A DNA stretch of 64,000 nucleotides from the NCBI GenBank assembly GCA_964017065.1, contig OZ024785.1:9007086-9071085 (forward strand), written 5' to 3'. Source of the stretch: Haliclona indistincta (lineage: Eukaryota; Porifera; Demospongiae; Haplosclerida; Chalinidae). The position numbers and the translations under genes are program-made. Under the pieces are notes generated by a model. That model made no database searches and was not told where the DNA came from. It saw nothing but the letters and a program-made list of their open reading frames with translations. Positions 54,301 to 64,000 of this stretch are shown here, in pieces (position 1 is the first letter of the stretch; each line of letters begins with the position of its first letter).

Positions 54301-57300
54301 CTATAGTCGTGTGCCGAAATGCCCTGAATCTTTAAGTAAAGCTGGGACATCTAGTTCTTAAGAAGGTGTCTATTTAAGTCAATTCTCAAATTATTATAGG
54401 CATTTAGGCGTCAATTTAAAGGAGGCGTCTATTCAAGGAGAGCTTTTATTCGCGATTATTGATCGCTAGAATATTGCTCGATTTACACCAGATTACGATT
54501 TTGATTTCTTGACTATTTGCTGCCAAGTGATCTTGATCTGTTGATTCATGGTCATGGCTGTCAATACAGTGTGTATTAACTCCCATTGTGCTGTATATAT
54601 CTGCCATTATCATGCAGGTAGTATACCAGAACGTGATGGAGACAAACTGTACAATACCTGCACTGTATTCAATCCTGATGGAGAACTGATCGCCAAATAC
54701 AGAAAAGTATGTCAACAAAAATTTAATGTCTAAGTCTGTGAGTTGCATAAAGTGTGTATACACACATTTCATGTATTTGGGGTCAAAAAATTGTTGGACA
54801 AAATTAAGCACAGAAGAAAAGTTCTCTGTTAAAGCATGGACTGGTACCAGGTCACTTTCATACTCGTTCACGTAATGGAGACCAGCAAAGTAGATTTGCG
54901 TTGACCAAATTTTATTGAGAGGGCACAACTTGTAGTTTTGTGAAGAAAAGAAAATGTCGATGGTAATCGACTAATCGTCAATGTGAGATTCTCCCACTGT
55001 TAGTAATACGACACTCTTGAGTTTCTCAAACAGGCAAAAGCTGATCTTGTCAAAGAGAAATGCAATGCTTGCTGTACTGTCTCTTCTTGTTATACTTAAA
55101 TTTCGACAAAGCTCCTGAAATGATATCTGCATACATGTTGGCTTATTCCTGTGTTATCATACTAGTACAGGCTCCAAGTAACCATGAACTGTGTTTTATC
55201 ATAGATATTGATGTTACATGTATATTGAGAATAGTAGGTAGTTGTCAAAATTTTGCTACCAAATTTACTTAAGGCTAGTTTACAATGTGATGAGTGGTCT
55301 GCGCTGTGTTGCGGTGATTGTATTGCAACGCAACATGAAGCAGAAATAGATCTAAATCTGCATTGATGCAACATAGCGAAATCCATCGCATTGTATTATA
55401 AACCAGCCTTGTTAGGTGCTAGACACCAAATTAAATTCGCCGAGACACAGTTTTGGCCTTTCACCAAAATTTTACCATCCAAAATTTCCGCAGGTCAGTT
55501 AGCACTTTCAATGAACCAAATTAACTCCAGCTCGAAATTGTACTTATTTAGATTTTTGGTTTATTGCTGAATTTGCTAACTTTATTATGTGTGAAGATAC
55601 TTAAAGACATTTTTATAAACTTAATCTCCAGATGCACTTGTTTGATATTGATGTGCCTGGTAAGATACGATTCCAGGAATCAGAGACACTATCTCCTGGC
55701 TCAGGACTAGCTAAGTTTGAAACAAGTAAGACATTGTACAGTAAATGCAATAGAGTATCAGCATACAGAATCATACAACAACTTAGTTTTAGTGTAGATA
55801 GATTTAGAGAATTCACAAATTATTATTAATTTTCTCTAATTCTCTAACACAGCCGAACTTAGTAATACAGTGCATGTTTGTGTGTAGCTGTACGGGTTGT
55901 ACGAAAACTACCTAATAAGGAAGTTTTCAACCTACCGATGAGCGGCAGAATATTTTGATAATACTACTGCGGTATTCAAAGTTGTATGCTGATGATGTGT
56001 AGTACATAGGTAACAATGTTCCATGCAATATGAATTGAGATCTTGATTTTTTAATTTTTGTATTCAACTTTTACTACCATTAATTTTGTATTCTCCCTCA
56101 TAGAATGGTGTTCCATTGGTCTTGGTATCTGCTATGATCTCAGATTTCCTGAACTTGCTCGACTGTATGCTCTAGAGGGTTGCAAGTTTGTCTGTTTCCC
56201 TGGTGCATTTAACATGACGACTGGTCCAGTCCATTGGGAATTACTGATTCGTAGCAGGCAAGTACACTACTTATATACTGTATTACAACTTTATAGTAGT
56301 TTCGGCCTGCTGACTAACTACCGTAAATCTGGAAATTTTCAGCGTCAAAAAATTTTTTCGTTCGTCCTTGCGACAAAAATTCAATACGCGAAATTATATG
56401 CGCATTGGTTTAATCAATGCGCACTATTTACGCACCCAAGCTAACGACGAAAATTAGATGCGCTGAAAATTTGATGGAACAAAATTTGGATACGCGAAAA
56501 TTTCCAGATCTACGGTATAGATAATTAACTAGCCTCGTACCCAGGCTCTCTGGCTGAGATTTTAATTATGCGTGGGTGTTGAAATGCGGGGGTGGCGATT
56601 GAGAGCCTGGTATCTAGCGTTTTGAATTAATGAGCTGTCAGAGCAGAATGACGTGCAATGACGTTTTAACGCCCACCGAGATATCGTTATGACGTCTTTG
56701 TTTACAACATGGCTGCGCCTTCACTCCATTGATCGAGCGTCTGCGTCTCCCACAAGCCTGACCTTGCCTACCATAAGAACGCATCAAGTGGGACAATGCC
56801 TGCACAAAGCATATGACACGTGTAGCTCCACGAGGTGCGTTCCAGTTTATCAAGACTAAGGTATAGCCTCGTACGTCCACGTGTTATGCCTGGTAGACTT
56901 GTTCTAGCGTGCGAGCAACTCTCTCCAGTTGTCTGCTCTCTTAACAGCCTAAAAACTATCTGGAACACGCCGCAAATTTACATAGCCAACAGCATAGCCA
57001 TAGTGCACGATCAGAATCAGTTATCCCGTAAACGTGACGCAAAGTAACACAATAGTGAACTAAAATATACGGATTCATGGAATTCCATGAATCGTCTGCG
57101 CATGTGCGAATCAGTGGATACCAGGCTCTCAATCGCCTCCCCCGCATTTCAACACCCACGCATAATTAAAATCTCAGCCAGAGAGCCTGGGTACGAGGCT
57201 AATAATTAACATACTGTGTTTCAGATAATTTACACACTGTGTTTCTAAGTGTGCTTCGGCCTGCTGTGCACGCCACCATAGATGATACAGTACAAGTGGA

Positions 57301-59986
57301 TATGCAAAGAGCCCGTATACACCGATTTGGGATGTAACAGGGAGTGAAACGGATGTGATGGACGTGTCCAAGGATTACAAATGGCCGCTCACCTTACAGT
57401 GCATAACAACAGCTGAACAAATTGTAGGAAATGTGTGGACAACGACGAAAGCAACTTCAATCATTGGTTTTTCTTCTAATAGAGTCATTCCATCCACTTT
57501 TAATGCTGGAAGCGACGTATTTATGTGAAAAATCATTGTTTACAAGCTCCATAGCTCGACTAGTGTGATGTGCTAAAGACAATTATACTGAACGTTGTGA
57601 ACGCATATTTTCCAGTAGAATAAGGACAGTAGCATTCACTAGTTCAGTTCATTAAACTCTGAACTCGTCAGTGTGGCAGATAATCTTACACAAAACAATC
57701 GCGACACGAAGGTAAAAATTCGCTGCTTAGCGGTGTCTCAGCAGTTGTGCACAGGGTGTAACTTCCTGTTAGTAGTTTTCCCAGTGCATAACACTATAAG
57801 CTACCAGTAGGTATATAAAAAGGCTTTGTAGTGTAAGCAAGTGCTGTAACCATCTAACACAAAGTAGTTATATCAGGAATAGAGAGCCAAAACGGCAGAA
57901 ACAAAGTCCAGCTATGACAATAAAAGTCTTTTACAGTACCAGCAACTGATGAATACGTTTACTGCTTTATAAAAGCTTCCTTATCTCTTCAGAACAGTGA
58001 AAATAGCTTTGCAACTTTTAGCTATTCAACTAAGACCAGGAGCGCATAAAACGAAGGAGCGTTTAGCCGCAAACGTAAAGTGCGGCACAGTGCGCATCCA
58101 AAAAACTTCCATATTATTAGGAAGTTTTTGGCAAGCGGCCGTTCACCAGTTTGTAGCTTTTTGACGTGTGTGGTGTTCAGATCGCCACCAAATCTGTCTG
58201 CCTTACCTTTTCTGCCTACAAGACGGCCCATAGCTCGCAGCAAACAGATTGAAAATCACGGAAGACAGTAAGCCTCATGTGCACAGCGTGCGGCGGAGTT
58301 TACATTTGGATATTTCCATTGTGTGCATTAGAGTAGAACGCTCCTTCCTTTTATGCGCTCCTGCTAAGACTCGTTTCAGTCCGTGGATCCCTCCCTCCCA
58401 GGTTGTTGCATATGCCAACCAATTCATTATATCCCAGAATTATTAAAAATAATTTGATGCATCCCATTAATATTTTTATTGACAATAACTCTAATAAAAA
58501 TAAAAATGTTTATTATAGATGAGAAAATACTGAACTGGCTGGTTGGCAATTATGATGCAACTGATAATGTCAGCACAAATCAGTAATAATTCCAGTTACC
58601 ACCTATCCTCTGCCCTACGTTCCTGTGCTTAATTTGCGGTCACAATTTTTCACAAATTTGCAAACAATTGATCACAAAAATTTGGAGCTATGGAGCTAAA
58701 ATTCAAAGCCTAAGAATAATTTTACAAAGCAGTATGGTGTGGAACATTGCGTATGCTACACTGGTCTGCGATACAAAGTTTTTATGTCATGTTATAAACC
58801 AAACATATTCACCATCAGGATAAAGTGATCCCATTTGTGGTTGATCATAATGTCGTTTGCTATTGGTTAGTGAGTCACTACTTGATTTGTGTTTATTTCT
58901 CTAGGGCGGTGGATAATCAAGTGTATGCTGCTGGTGTGAGTGTTGCTAGAGATGAGACTGCTAGCTACATATCATGGGCTAACTCAACACTGGTGTCACC
59001 ATGGTAAGCATGGGTTGCACAAGTATTACTTAATGTAGGTAAAGAGTGCTCTACATGATTTATGGCACGAGGGGTGTGGTCGAGTGGCTGATAAAGCATG
59101 AGGCGAAGCCATAAAGCACGAGGCGAAGCCGAGTGTTTTATCAGACACGAGACCACAGCCCGAGTGCCATAAATCAAGTAGAGCACGACTTACCTATATT
59201 AAGTGGTTTAAAGTATATGCCGCGGCTGACTAGATCAAGCTGTAACGCTATAACCGAGTGAATTCTTGTAGGAGCTTGGCGCGTGCTATAATATGAGAAT
59301 TAAATATGAACACTGATATTGTACGGTGGGCGGGTTCACGAAATACGTGATTTACAGGAAGCGCGGTGCCTTTGATTCCGCCCAGTCATATACTTTAATA
59401 AAATGTTAATTTTGTGTTCACGTACAAAAATGGTCCTTCATTAGTAAGGTGCCTCTTCACTGGCATTCATTGATGGTACTTCCCAACATGTTAGCATTCA
59501 GGCACCTATTCACCTTTCAATGAGTCCTTTACAGTTTAGTACAGCGCTTTGAATAGATCTTGCAACGCCACAGTCAAAGCGGAAGTAATACATTGACCAA
59601 TCAAACACAGCTGGTCACATGCGGACCTGCATCAGAGAATTGAAACGCGTGTTTGATTGGTCAACGTAAGAAAACGTGTTACTTCCGCTTTGACTGTGGC
59701 ATTGCGAGATCTATTCAAAGCGCTGTACAGACTTGCACAAACACTTTTACACTTTGCTGTTGCATGCACTAAAACTGTCTTGTGTACAAACAGGGGTGAA
59801 GTGATGGTGAATGCTGGTGATGGTGAAATGATGACATGCACTGATATCGGTAAGTACTGTCACTAATACTGTATAGCTCATGATGCTTCTTCATCGCTAG
59901 ATATTGATCATGTCGGTGATGTTAGGCAGAAAGTTCCTGTACTGCAGCAGAGGAGAACAGATCTATATGAACTGAAAACCACATAA
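51372..59986 (+). CDS. NIT2: Omega-amidase (nitrilase family), complete
   Basis: NIT2 hydrolyses alpha-ketoglutaramate and alpha-ketosuccinamate. Nine exons: 51372-51384, 53839-53957, 54058-54178, 54618-54706, 55632-55725, 56104-56257, 58905-59003, 59794-59849, 59901-59986. They total 831 nt, 276 aa, the same length as I recall for the human enzyme. The catalytic triad is visible: Glu in [11 protein letters not shown], Lys in AKYRKMHLFDID, Cys in [29 protein letters not shown] and TDLYE are family hallmarks. Start: the tiny first exon gives MASK and splices in phase to [10 protein letters not shown]; the duplicate has the same exon. Intron 6 begins GC rather than GT (AG|GCAAGT). Intron 1 holds a 2.3 kb transposon and introns 5-7 hold several foldback elements. 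No transit peptide seen. Confidence 0.92.
51485..53787 (+). mobile_element. RAG1-N-terminus-like DNA transposon in NIT2 intron 1
   Basis: 2303 bp with inverted ends. The left reads CACGGCTGTTTTTTTGTGGA and CATTTAGTCTGTAATT. The complement of the right end reads CACGGCTGTTTTTGGC, then TGTGGACATTTAGACAC and TGTAATT. Target duplication AACT at 51481-51484 and 53788-53791; an alternative reading is a longer repeat with AC only. The paralogous intron of NIT2 copy 2 (near 62355) reads CATAACTGTACC without an insert, which fixes both borders. It carries the RING-protein gene in the NIT2 direction. Confidence 0.85.
51949..53234 (+). pseudogene. RAG1 N-terminal-like zinc/RING protein, frame broken
   Basis: Exon 1 51949-52236 encodes a zinc-binding start (CRVCGGRL ... 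[10 protein letters not shown]). Exon 2 from 52284 continues VCKHIEG, a basic [22 protein letters not shown], then a RING-like set: [27 protein letters not shown], followed by [20 protein letters not shown]. The first frame ends at 52916. The +1 frame ([17 protein letters not shown]) splices at 52921 to an exon at 52969-53234 with [15 protein letters not shown] and [15 protein letters not shown]. One indel therefore separates the halves. A basic tail in another frame (KKRPREED, to 53308) suggests a second. I recall this layout from proteins annotated RAG1-like in cnidarians and from N-RAG-TP elements of the mollusc Aplysia. The RING His is replaced by Ser, and the RAG1 core is absent. Confidence 0.7.
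54179..54617. other. NIT2 intron 3
   Basis: Kept in the second copy (62741-63166) with scattered changes. No gene or clear repeat inside. Confidence 0.6.
55271..55413. repeat. Foldback in NIT2 intron 4
   Basis: AAGGCTAGTTTACAATGTGA faces ATTATAAACCAGCCTTG. In copy 2 the stretch corresponding to about 55091-55402 is missing, so it is either an insertion here or a deletion there. Confidence 0.55.
56531..57202. mobile_element. DNA element with ~85-bp inverted ends in NIT2 intron 6
   Basis: The left arm begins AGCCTCGTACCCAGGCTCTC and continues through GGGTGTTGAAATGCGG; the right arm is its complement ending GTACGAGGCT. 672 bp in all, no transposase. Shorter relatives lie in both dioxygenase introns. 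Confidence 0.8.
57203..58036. other. NIT2 intron 6, unassigned
   Basis: No ORF with recognisable homology and no clear inverted repeats. Confidence 0.4.
58037..58363. mobile_element. MITE with CAGGAGC ends, 7-bp target duplication
   Basis: 327 bp. Inverted ends CAGGAGCGCATAAAA(C/G)GAAGGAGCGTT (slash marks the single mismatch). CTAAGAC flanks both sides (58030-58036, 58364-58370). Related by its first bases and duplication length to 27860-28160. Confidence 0.8.
59028..59204. mobile_element. Foldback element in NIT2 intron 7
   Basis: About 70-bp arms: ACTTAATGTAGGTAAAGAGT and GCTCTACATGATTTATGGCAC at the left, complements at the right. The centre has tandem AAGCACGAGGCGAAGCC-like repeats. Confidence 0.75.
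59539..59728. mobile_element. Foldback element in NIT2 intron 7, second
   Basis: Arms of about 49 bp (GTACAGCGCTTTGAATAGAT, then CAAAGCGGAAGTAA) with their complement at the right. A weaker inner pair includes TTGATTGGTCAA. No coding. Confidence 0.75.
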
Positions 59987-61034
59987 TATATAGTAAAAAT
60001 CACTGGTAATTGTATGAATAATTGAGACTTCACTAAATAATTTAATTGCTGAAGCATGTGGGAAAACATCTGGGAGGTTGTACAGTGGTTTGTCTTTTAA
60101 TGGAGAGTGGGTAGTGGGTATTCCCAGCTAATTAATTTACTACTTTGAAATTTACATTGCTGCATAGACTGAGGTCTGTACTTCCTGCATTAACTATCAA
60201 CTGAAATAGCTATTTGAGAACTAATTCAGTATGAGTACATGTATGTGCACTTTTCAGTTTCCTATTATGAGTTGTCATCATGCACACTCTACATGTATGT
60301 GTATTTAGGATATGTACAGCTACCTAAATGGAATAATTCACCAAATACCTTGGTATCAATAAATTGTTTTCAGTTATGGTGAAGTCCCTAAGTTATGGTA
60401 AAATTCATAAAAAATTATTTTTGTTAAAACCAGTGGTATTCCGAAAAGTCCGAAATTTTAAGGAAAGGTAGTCTAGTCTCATTGGGCCTGTGTGGTCTTT
60501 TGATTGCCATCAGTTTCACAGAAAAATTTGTTCACCTCAATTATATTAAGAGGGTTCTGTTGAGAATCCAGAGGGGGTTGCAAGGAACCACCACTTTTAT
60601 CTGTGAATAGAACTTGTGGCATCTTAGTGTCAACTGAAAATAAAAACTGGGAGTGACAAATGTCCTTTCACAAAGAATACCCTTCAACATCTGTAGGCTG
60701 TGGCCAGACACTGGTGTTATGTTTTAATTGTCTGTGATAGCCTCTTCACATTTTTTCTAGATCCCCACTTATATCTTGGTCACACTACATGCTAGAACCG
60801 GGCCAGCCCGGTTGCAAATCTCTGACAGTATGAGCGCAACTGAACTGTGCTACAACTAAACTGAACTCGCGGCTCCCTAACCATAGGTGGGCCGCTTCCA
60901 GCACGGTTCGGTTGTGTCAGAACTTTGATCATGAAGTGTGGCATGGTTCGGTTCGACCCGGTTCCAACGTGAGGCCGACACCCCAAGCGCAATAATTCCC
61001 GTATTGCATGTGTTTTTACTGGTTTGCAAATTTT
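59987..61034. other. Intergenic between the NIT2 copies
   Basis: No ORF or element that I can support. 60790-60975 holds GC-rich words of the GGTTCGG/CCGGTT type in both orientations, perhaps an old inverted-repeat insertion. Confidence 0.4.
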
Positions 61035-61073
61035 AATCTTTGTTTGTTAATATTGTTTACTTAAAGACTAAAA

Positions 61074-61372
61074 GCAAGTTGGTTGTCATAGTCAACGGTT
61101 CATGCTTGATAGTGTGGTTAGCATGGTTGATACAAGCAAGCTCGAGCTGTGTTTACTGTGGTGCAGTGGCTTTGCAAGATTGCTTCCAACAGAAGCAGCT
61201 TGCTAATAGCGATGGAATTAGAATTAGAGTTAGAGCGTATGCTCTCAGACTCACGTGATAATGCATATTGCGTAATACAGAGAAGCCATGTATGGCTAAG
61301 GCTAACCACATTGTATCAACCGTGCTAACCACACTATCAAGCATGAACCATTGACTATGACAACCAACTTGC
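61074..61372. mobile_element. Foldback element with ~60-bp arms, empty site in copy 1
   Basis: Left arm GCAAGTTGGTTGTCATAGTC and on to TGTGGTTAGCATGGTTGATA; the right arm is the complement. The copy 1 block near 50570 reads AAAGACTAGAGAGCCACT with no insert. Confidence 0.75.
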
Positions 61373-61377
61373 AAACT

Positions 61378-62244
61378 GCAGTATATGGAGCCACTCAGTC
61401 TCATGACAATAATGTGGCAGCAGTATTCTGGGAACCACAGTTGTCTTGTTTACTACAATAAAGTGCAACCACCAATTTATGGTTGATAAGTAGTATTTAG
61501 ATTTTAGCCTGTTGTCCATACATTCTCTGTTTGTTGAGAAAAAGCAATTGAACTGCATCCTACATAGCTTCACTATAGCTTGTATTGAGAGGCTTGTATA
61601 ACTGCAACTACATAGTGCAACTGTTGTATATAGTTTCTAGATAAGTTTTAAAAACCTATTAGCACACACAGACTGATCAAGCAATGGTTATCTGACATGG
61701 CTCCTGGTGATTGTATGCAGGTGCATGCATGCTTATCGATTTCTACACATTTCTAATAACTATCAGTTGATATAAACAACTAAATGTACTCATTGCAGAA
61801 AATTTGCACGTTGCACGTTTGCTGTAGCATAGAGTACTTATGATTTACTTGTGTATCTCATAAAATCTTTTATCACAGCAGAGCCTCAGTTCAATGTAGT
61901 CACTGGTAGAATTGAGGCTAGGTCTTGAGTAATGGAACCATGGTAGACCAGGAGCACTGCAACATCCTCTCTCTATTGTTCATCATCCAAAATCCGATTA
62001 TTAGCATTAAAATAATTATTATGCTCATGTTATGCTGACCATTATAAGCTGTCAAATAATTTTCTGCAATGAGTACATTTAGTTGTTTATATCAACTGAT
62101 AGTTAATAGAAATGTGTAGAAATCGATAAGCATGCATGCACCTGCATACAATCACCAGGAGCCATGATGCTTTTGCATGAGAAGGTGGACCTGATTTTGC
62201 AGCAGGTGAGGTGGGGCTAAATTATCTAGGAAGCTAAGCGTAAA
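61378..62244. other. 5' flank of NIT2 copy 2
   Basis: Counterpart of 50580-51371, with the lectin C-terminal relic at 61878-61990 (minus). It confirms that the duplicated block includes the end of the lectin array. Confidence 0.6.
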
Positions 62245-64000
62245 ATGGCGTCCAAACGTTAGTGTCTTTTTCTATGCTTGTTGAAGCACCTGTATACAAA
62301 TGTTCTCTTCTGCCGTACCAAGTAGTACGTGACTAATTTCAACACACGGTCATAACTGTACCTTTTCTTTTGTCAGTTCAGTTTTACTTTTATCACGACA
62401 TTGTAGGGTTCAGGTTTTCGATGATACAGCTCCTAGTGGGCAAGGACAAAGCCAGTAACTTATTGAGAGCCGGGAAGCTCATCAGAGAAGCTTCTAGTAA
62501 GGTGCTCAAGTGATTGCGCTCCCAGTAAGTTATTAGCCTTAACAAATCAATAACTCAAATTGGGCAGAATACAATCGTACTACAAACTCGTATTTACTCG
62601 ATTGTGCTGTTTCATACAGGAATGCTTCAATTCACCTTACGGCACCAGCTATTTTCCTGCGTACGCTGAACCCATACCAGGAGAATCCACTGACACTCTT
62701 GCTGCTCTAGCGAAGGAGACAAAGACCTATCTAATAGGAGGTGAGTCAGTTGGGTAGCTATGATTATCCCAGGCTGAGATAGGGACTGTCAGTGCGCAGT
62801 GTACTTGTAGCCACGACCGGGATTGAATTCACATGATATTATGGATATGCGGAAACACTATAGTCATGTGCCGAAATGCATCGAATCCTTAAATAAAGCT
62901 TGGACGTCTAGTTCTTAAGAGGGTATGTATTTAAGTTAATTCTCAAATCATTATAGGCATTAGGGCGTCAATTTGAGGGAGGTGTCTATTCAAGGAGGGC
63001 TTTTATTCGCCATTATTGATTGCTAGAAAATTGCTTGATCTACGCCAGATTATTTCTTAACTGTTTGCTATCAAGTGATCTTGATCTGTTGATTCATGGT
63101 CATGGCTGTAATCTACAGTGTGTATTGACTTCCATTGTGCTGTATATATCTGCCATTACCATGCAGGTAGTATACCAGAACGTGATGGGGACAAATTGTA
63201 CAATACCTGCACTGTATTCAATCCTGATGGAGAACTGATCGCCAAATACAGAAAGGTATGTCAACTAAGAATTGAATGTCAAAGTCTGTGAGTTGCATAC
63301 AGTGTGCATACGTAATTTGGGGTCTTTTGAGCAAAAGATGGTTGGACAAAATAAAGCACAGCAAATTTTAAAAGAAAGATATTATGATGCTCTGTTAAAG
63401 CATGGACCGGTACCAGGTCACTTTCATATTTGTTCACATAATGGAGACCATCAGAGTAGATGTGTGTTGACCACATTTTTATAGAGAGGGCACAACATGT
63501 AGTTTTGTGAAGAAAAGAAAATGTTGATGGTAATCGTCATTATGAGATTCTCTCACAGTTAGTAATACGACACTCTTGAGTTTCTCAAACAGGCAATATC
63601 TGATCTTGTCAAAGAGAAATGCAATGCTTGCTGTACTGTATCTTCTTGTTAGACTTAACCAGCCTTGTTAGGTGCTAGGCACCAAATTAAATTCGCCAAG
63701 ACACAGTTTTGGCCTTTCACCAAAATTTGACAATCCAAAATTTCTGCAGGGCAGTTAGCAATTTCAATGAACCAAATTGGCTCCAGCTCGAAATTGTAGA
63801 TTTTTATTTATTACTAACTTTATTATGCGTGAAGATACTTAAAGGCATTTTATACACTTTTTTATCTCCAGATGCACTTGTTTGATATTGATGTGCCTGG
63901 TAAAATACGATTCCAGGAATCTGAGACACTATCTCCTGGCTCAGGACTAGCTAAGTTTGAAACAAGTAAGACATTGTACAGTAAATGTACTAGAAGAGGT
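62245..64000 (+). pseudogene. NIT2: NIT2 copy 2, frameshifted, continues past window
   Basis: Exons 62245-62257, 62407-about 62525, 62620-62740, 63167-63255 and 63872-63965 correspond to exons 1-5, with splice sites kept. Exon 1 reads MASK plus C, giving Arg at the junction instead of Gly. In exon 2 one base is missing within GCTTCTAGTAAGGTGCTC, so the frame ends at a TGA a few codons on. [33 protein letters not shown] and [14 protein letters not shown] are otherwise preserved, so the break is recent or a sequencing error. The intron 1 here is about 149 bp and lacks the RAG1-like transposon. Exons 6-9 lie beyond the window. Confidence 0.8.

Noticed and set aside
60940..60975. tRNA B-box-like word GGTTCGACC
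   Set aside because: No A box at proper distance and no cloverleaf could be drawn; GGTTCGG words repeat nearby.

Overview
The window looks like a compact animal genome, most likely a sponge. Its genes have many short introns (down to about 47 bp), short intergenic gaps, single-exon secreted gene arrays and many small foldback transposons. A demosponge of the Amphimedon type is my best inference, from gene style and not from a database match. One 200-base run of N at 17338-17537 marks an assembly gap.

Layout. (1) 1-9512: WASHC2/FAM21, the large WASH-complex subunit (minus strand), lies head-to-head with a phytanoyl-CoA dioxygenase family gene (plus strand) across a ~330 bp shared promoter. 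(2) 9909-13170: a secreted lectin-like gene, then a decayed lectin copy carrying a LINE fragment. (3) 13187-17337: transposons, a 25-bp minisatellite and a 102/113-bp satellite that runs into the gap. (4) 17538-27770: a second copy of blocks 1-2, with WASHC2 reduced to its first ten exons. (5) 28326-50402: a tandem array of single-exon secreted genes, all on the minus strand, mixed with decayed copies, a partial dioxygenase gene and three dioxygenase 3' relics. The window holds nine full-length lectin-like ORFs in all. (6) 51372-59986: a complete nine-exon NIT2 (omega-amidase) gene of 276 codons. Its first intron contains a 2.3 kb transposon encoding a RAG1-N-terminus-like RING protein. (7) 61035-64000: a second, broken NIT2 copy that preserves the empty insertion site of that transposon.

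How the genes relate. WASHC2 (endosomal actin), the dioxygenase and NIT2 look like housekeeping genes that were copied as passengers. The secreted proteins are the expanding family. Each has a signal peptide, a helical N-glycosylated stalk, a fibrinogen-related start (SCEEI ... GWTR) and a Cys-rich module. Copies differ mainly in one central patch and in a one-heptad stalk indel. These characters combine in non-tree-like ways, so the array seems to be shuffled by gene conversion or unequal crossing-over. The recurring dioxygenase-to-lectin convergent pair, complete or as a relic, suggests the array grew from a two-gene module.

Strongest leads: the RAG1-like element with terminal inverted repeats (TIRs), a target-site duplication (TSD) and an empty-site control; the mosaic lectin array with RFX X-box-like palindromes just upstream of TATA boxes; and a poly-proline N-terminal extension on WASHC2. 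All functional assignments rest on reading motifs by eye.
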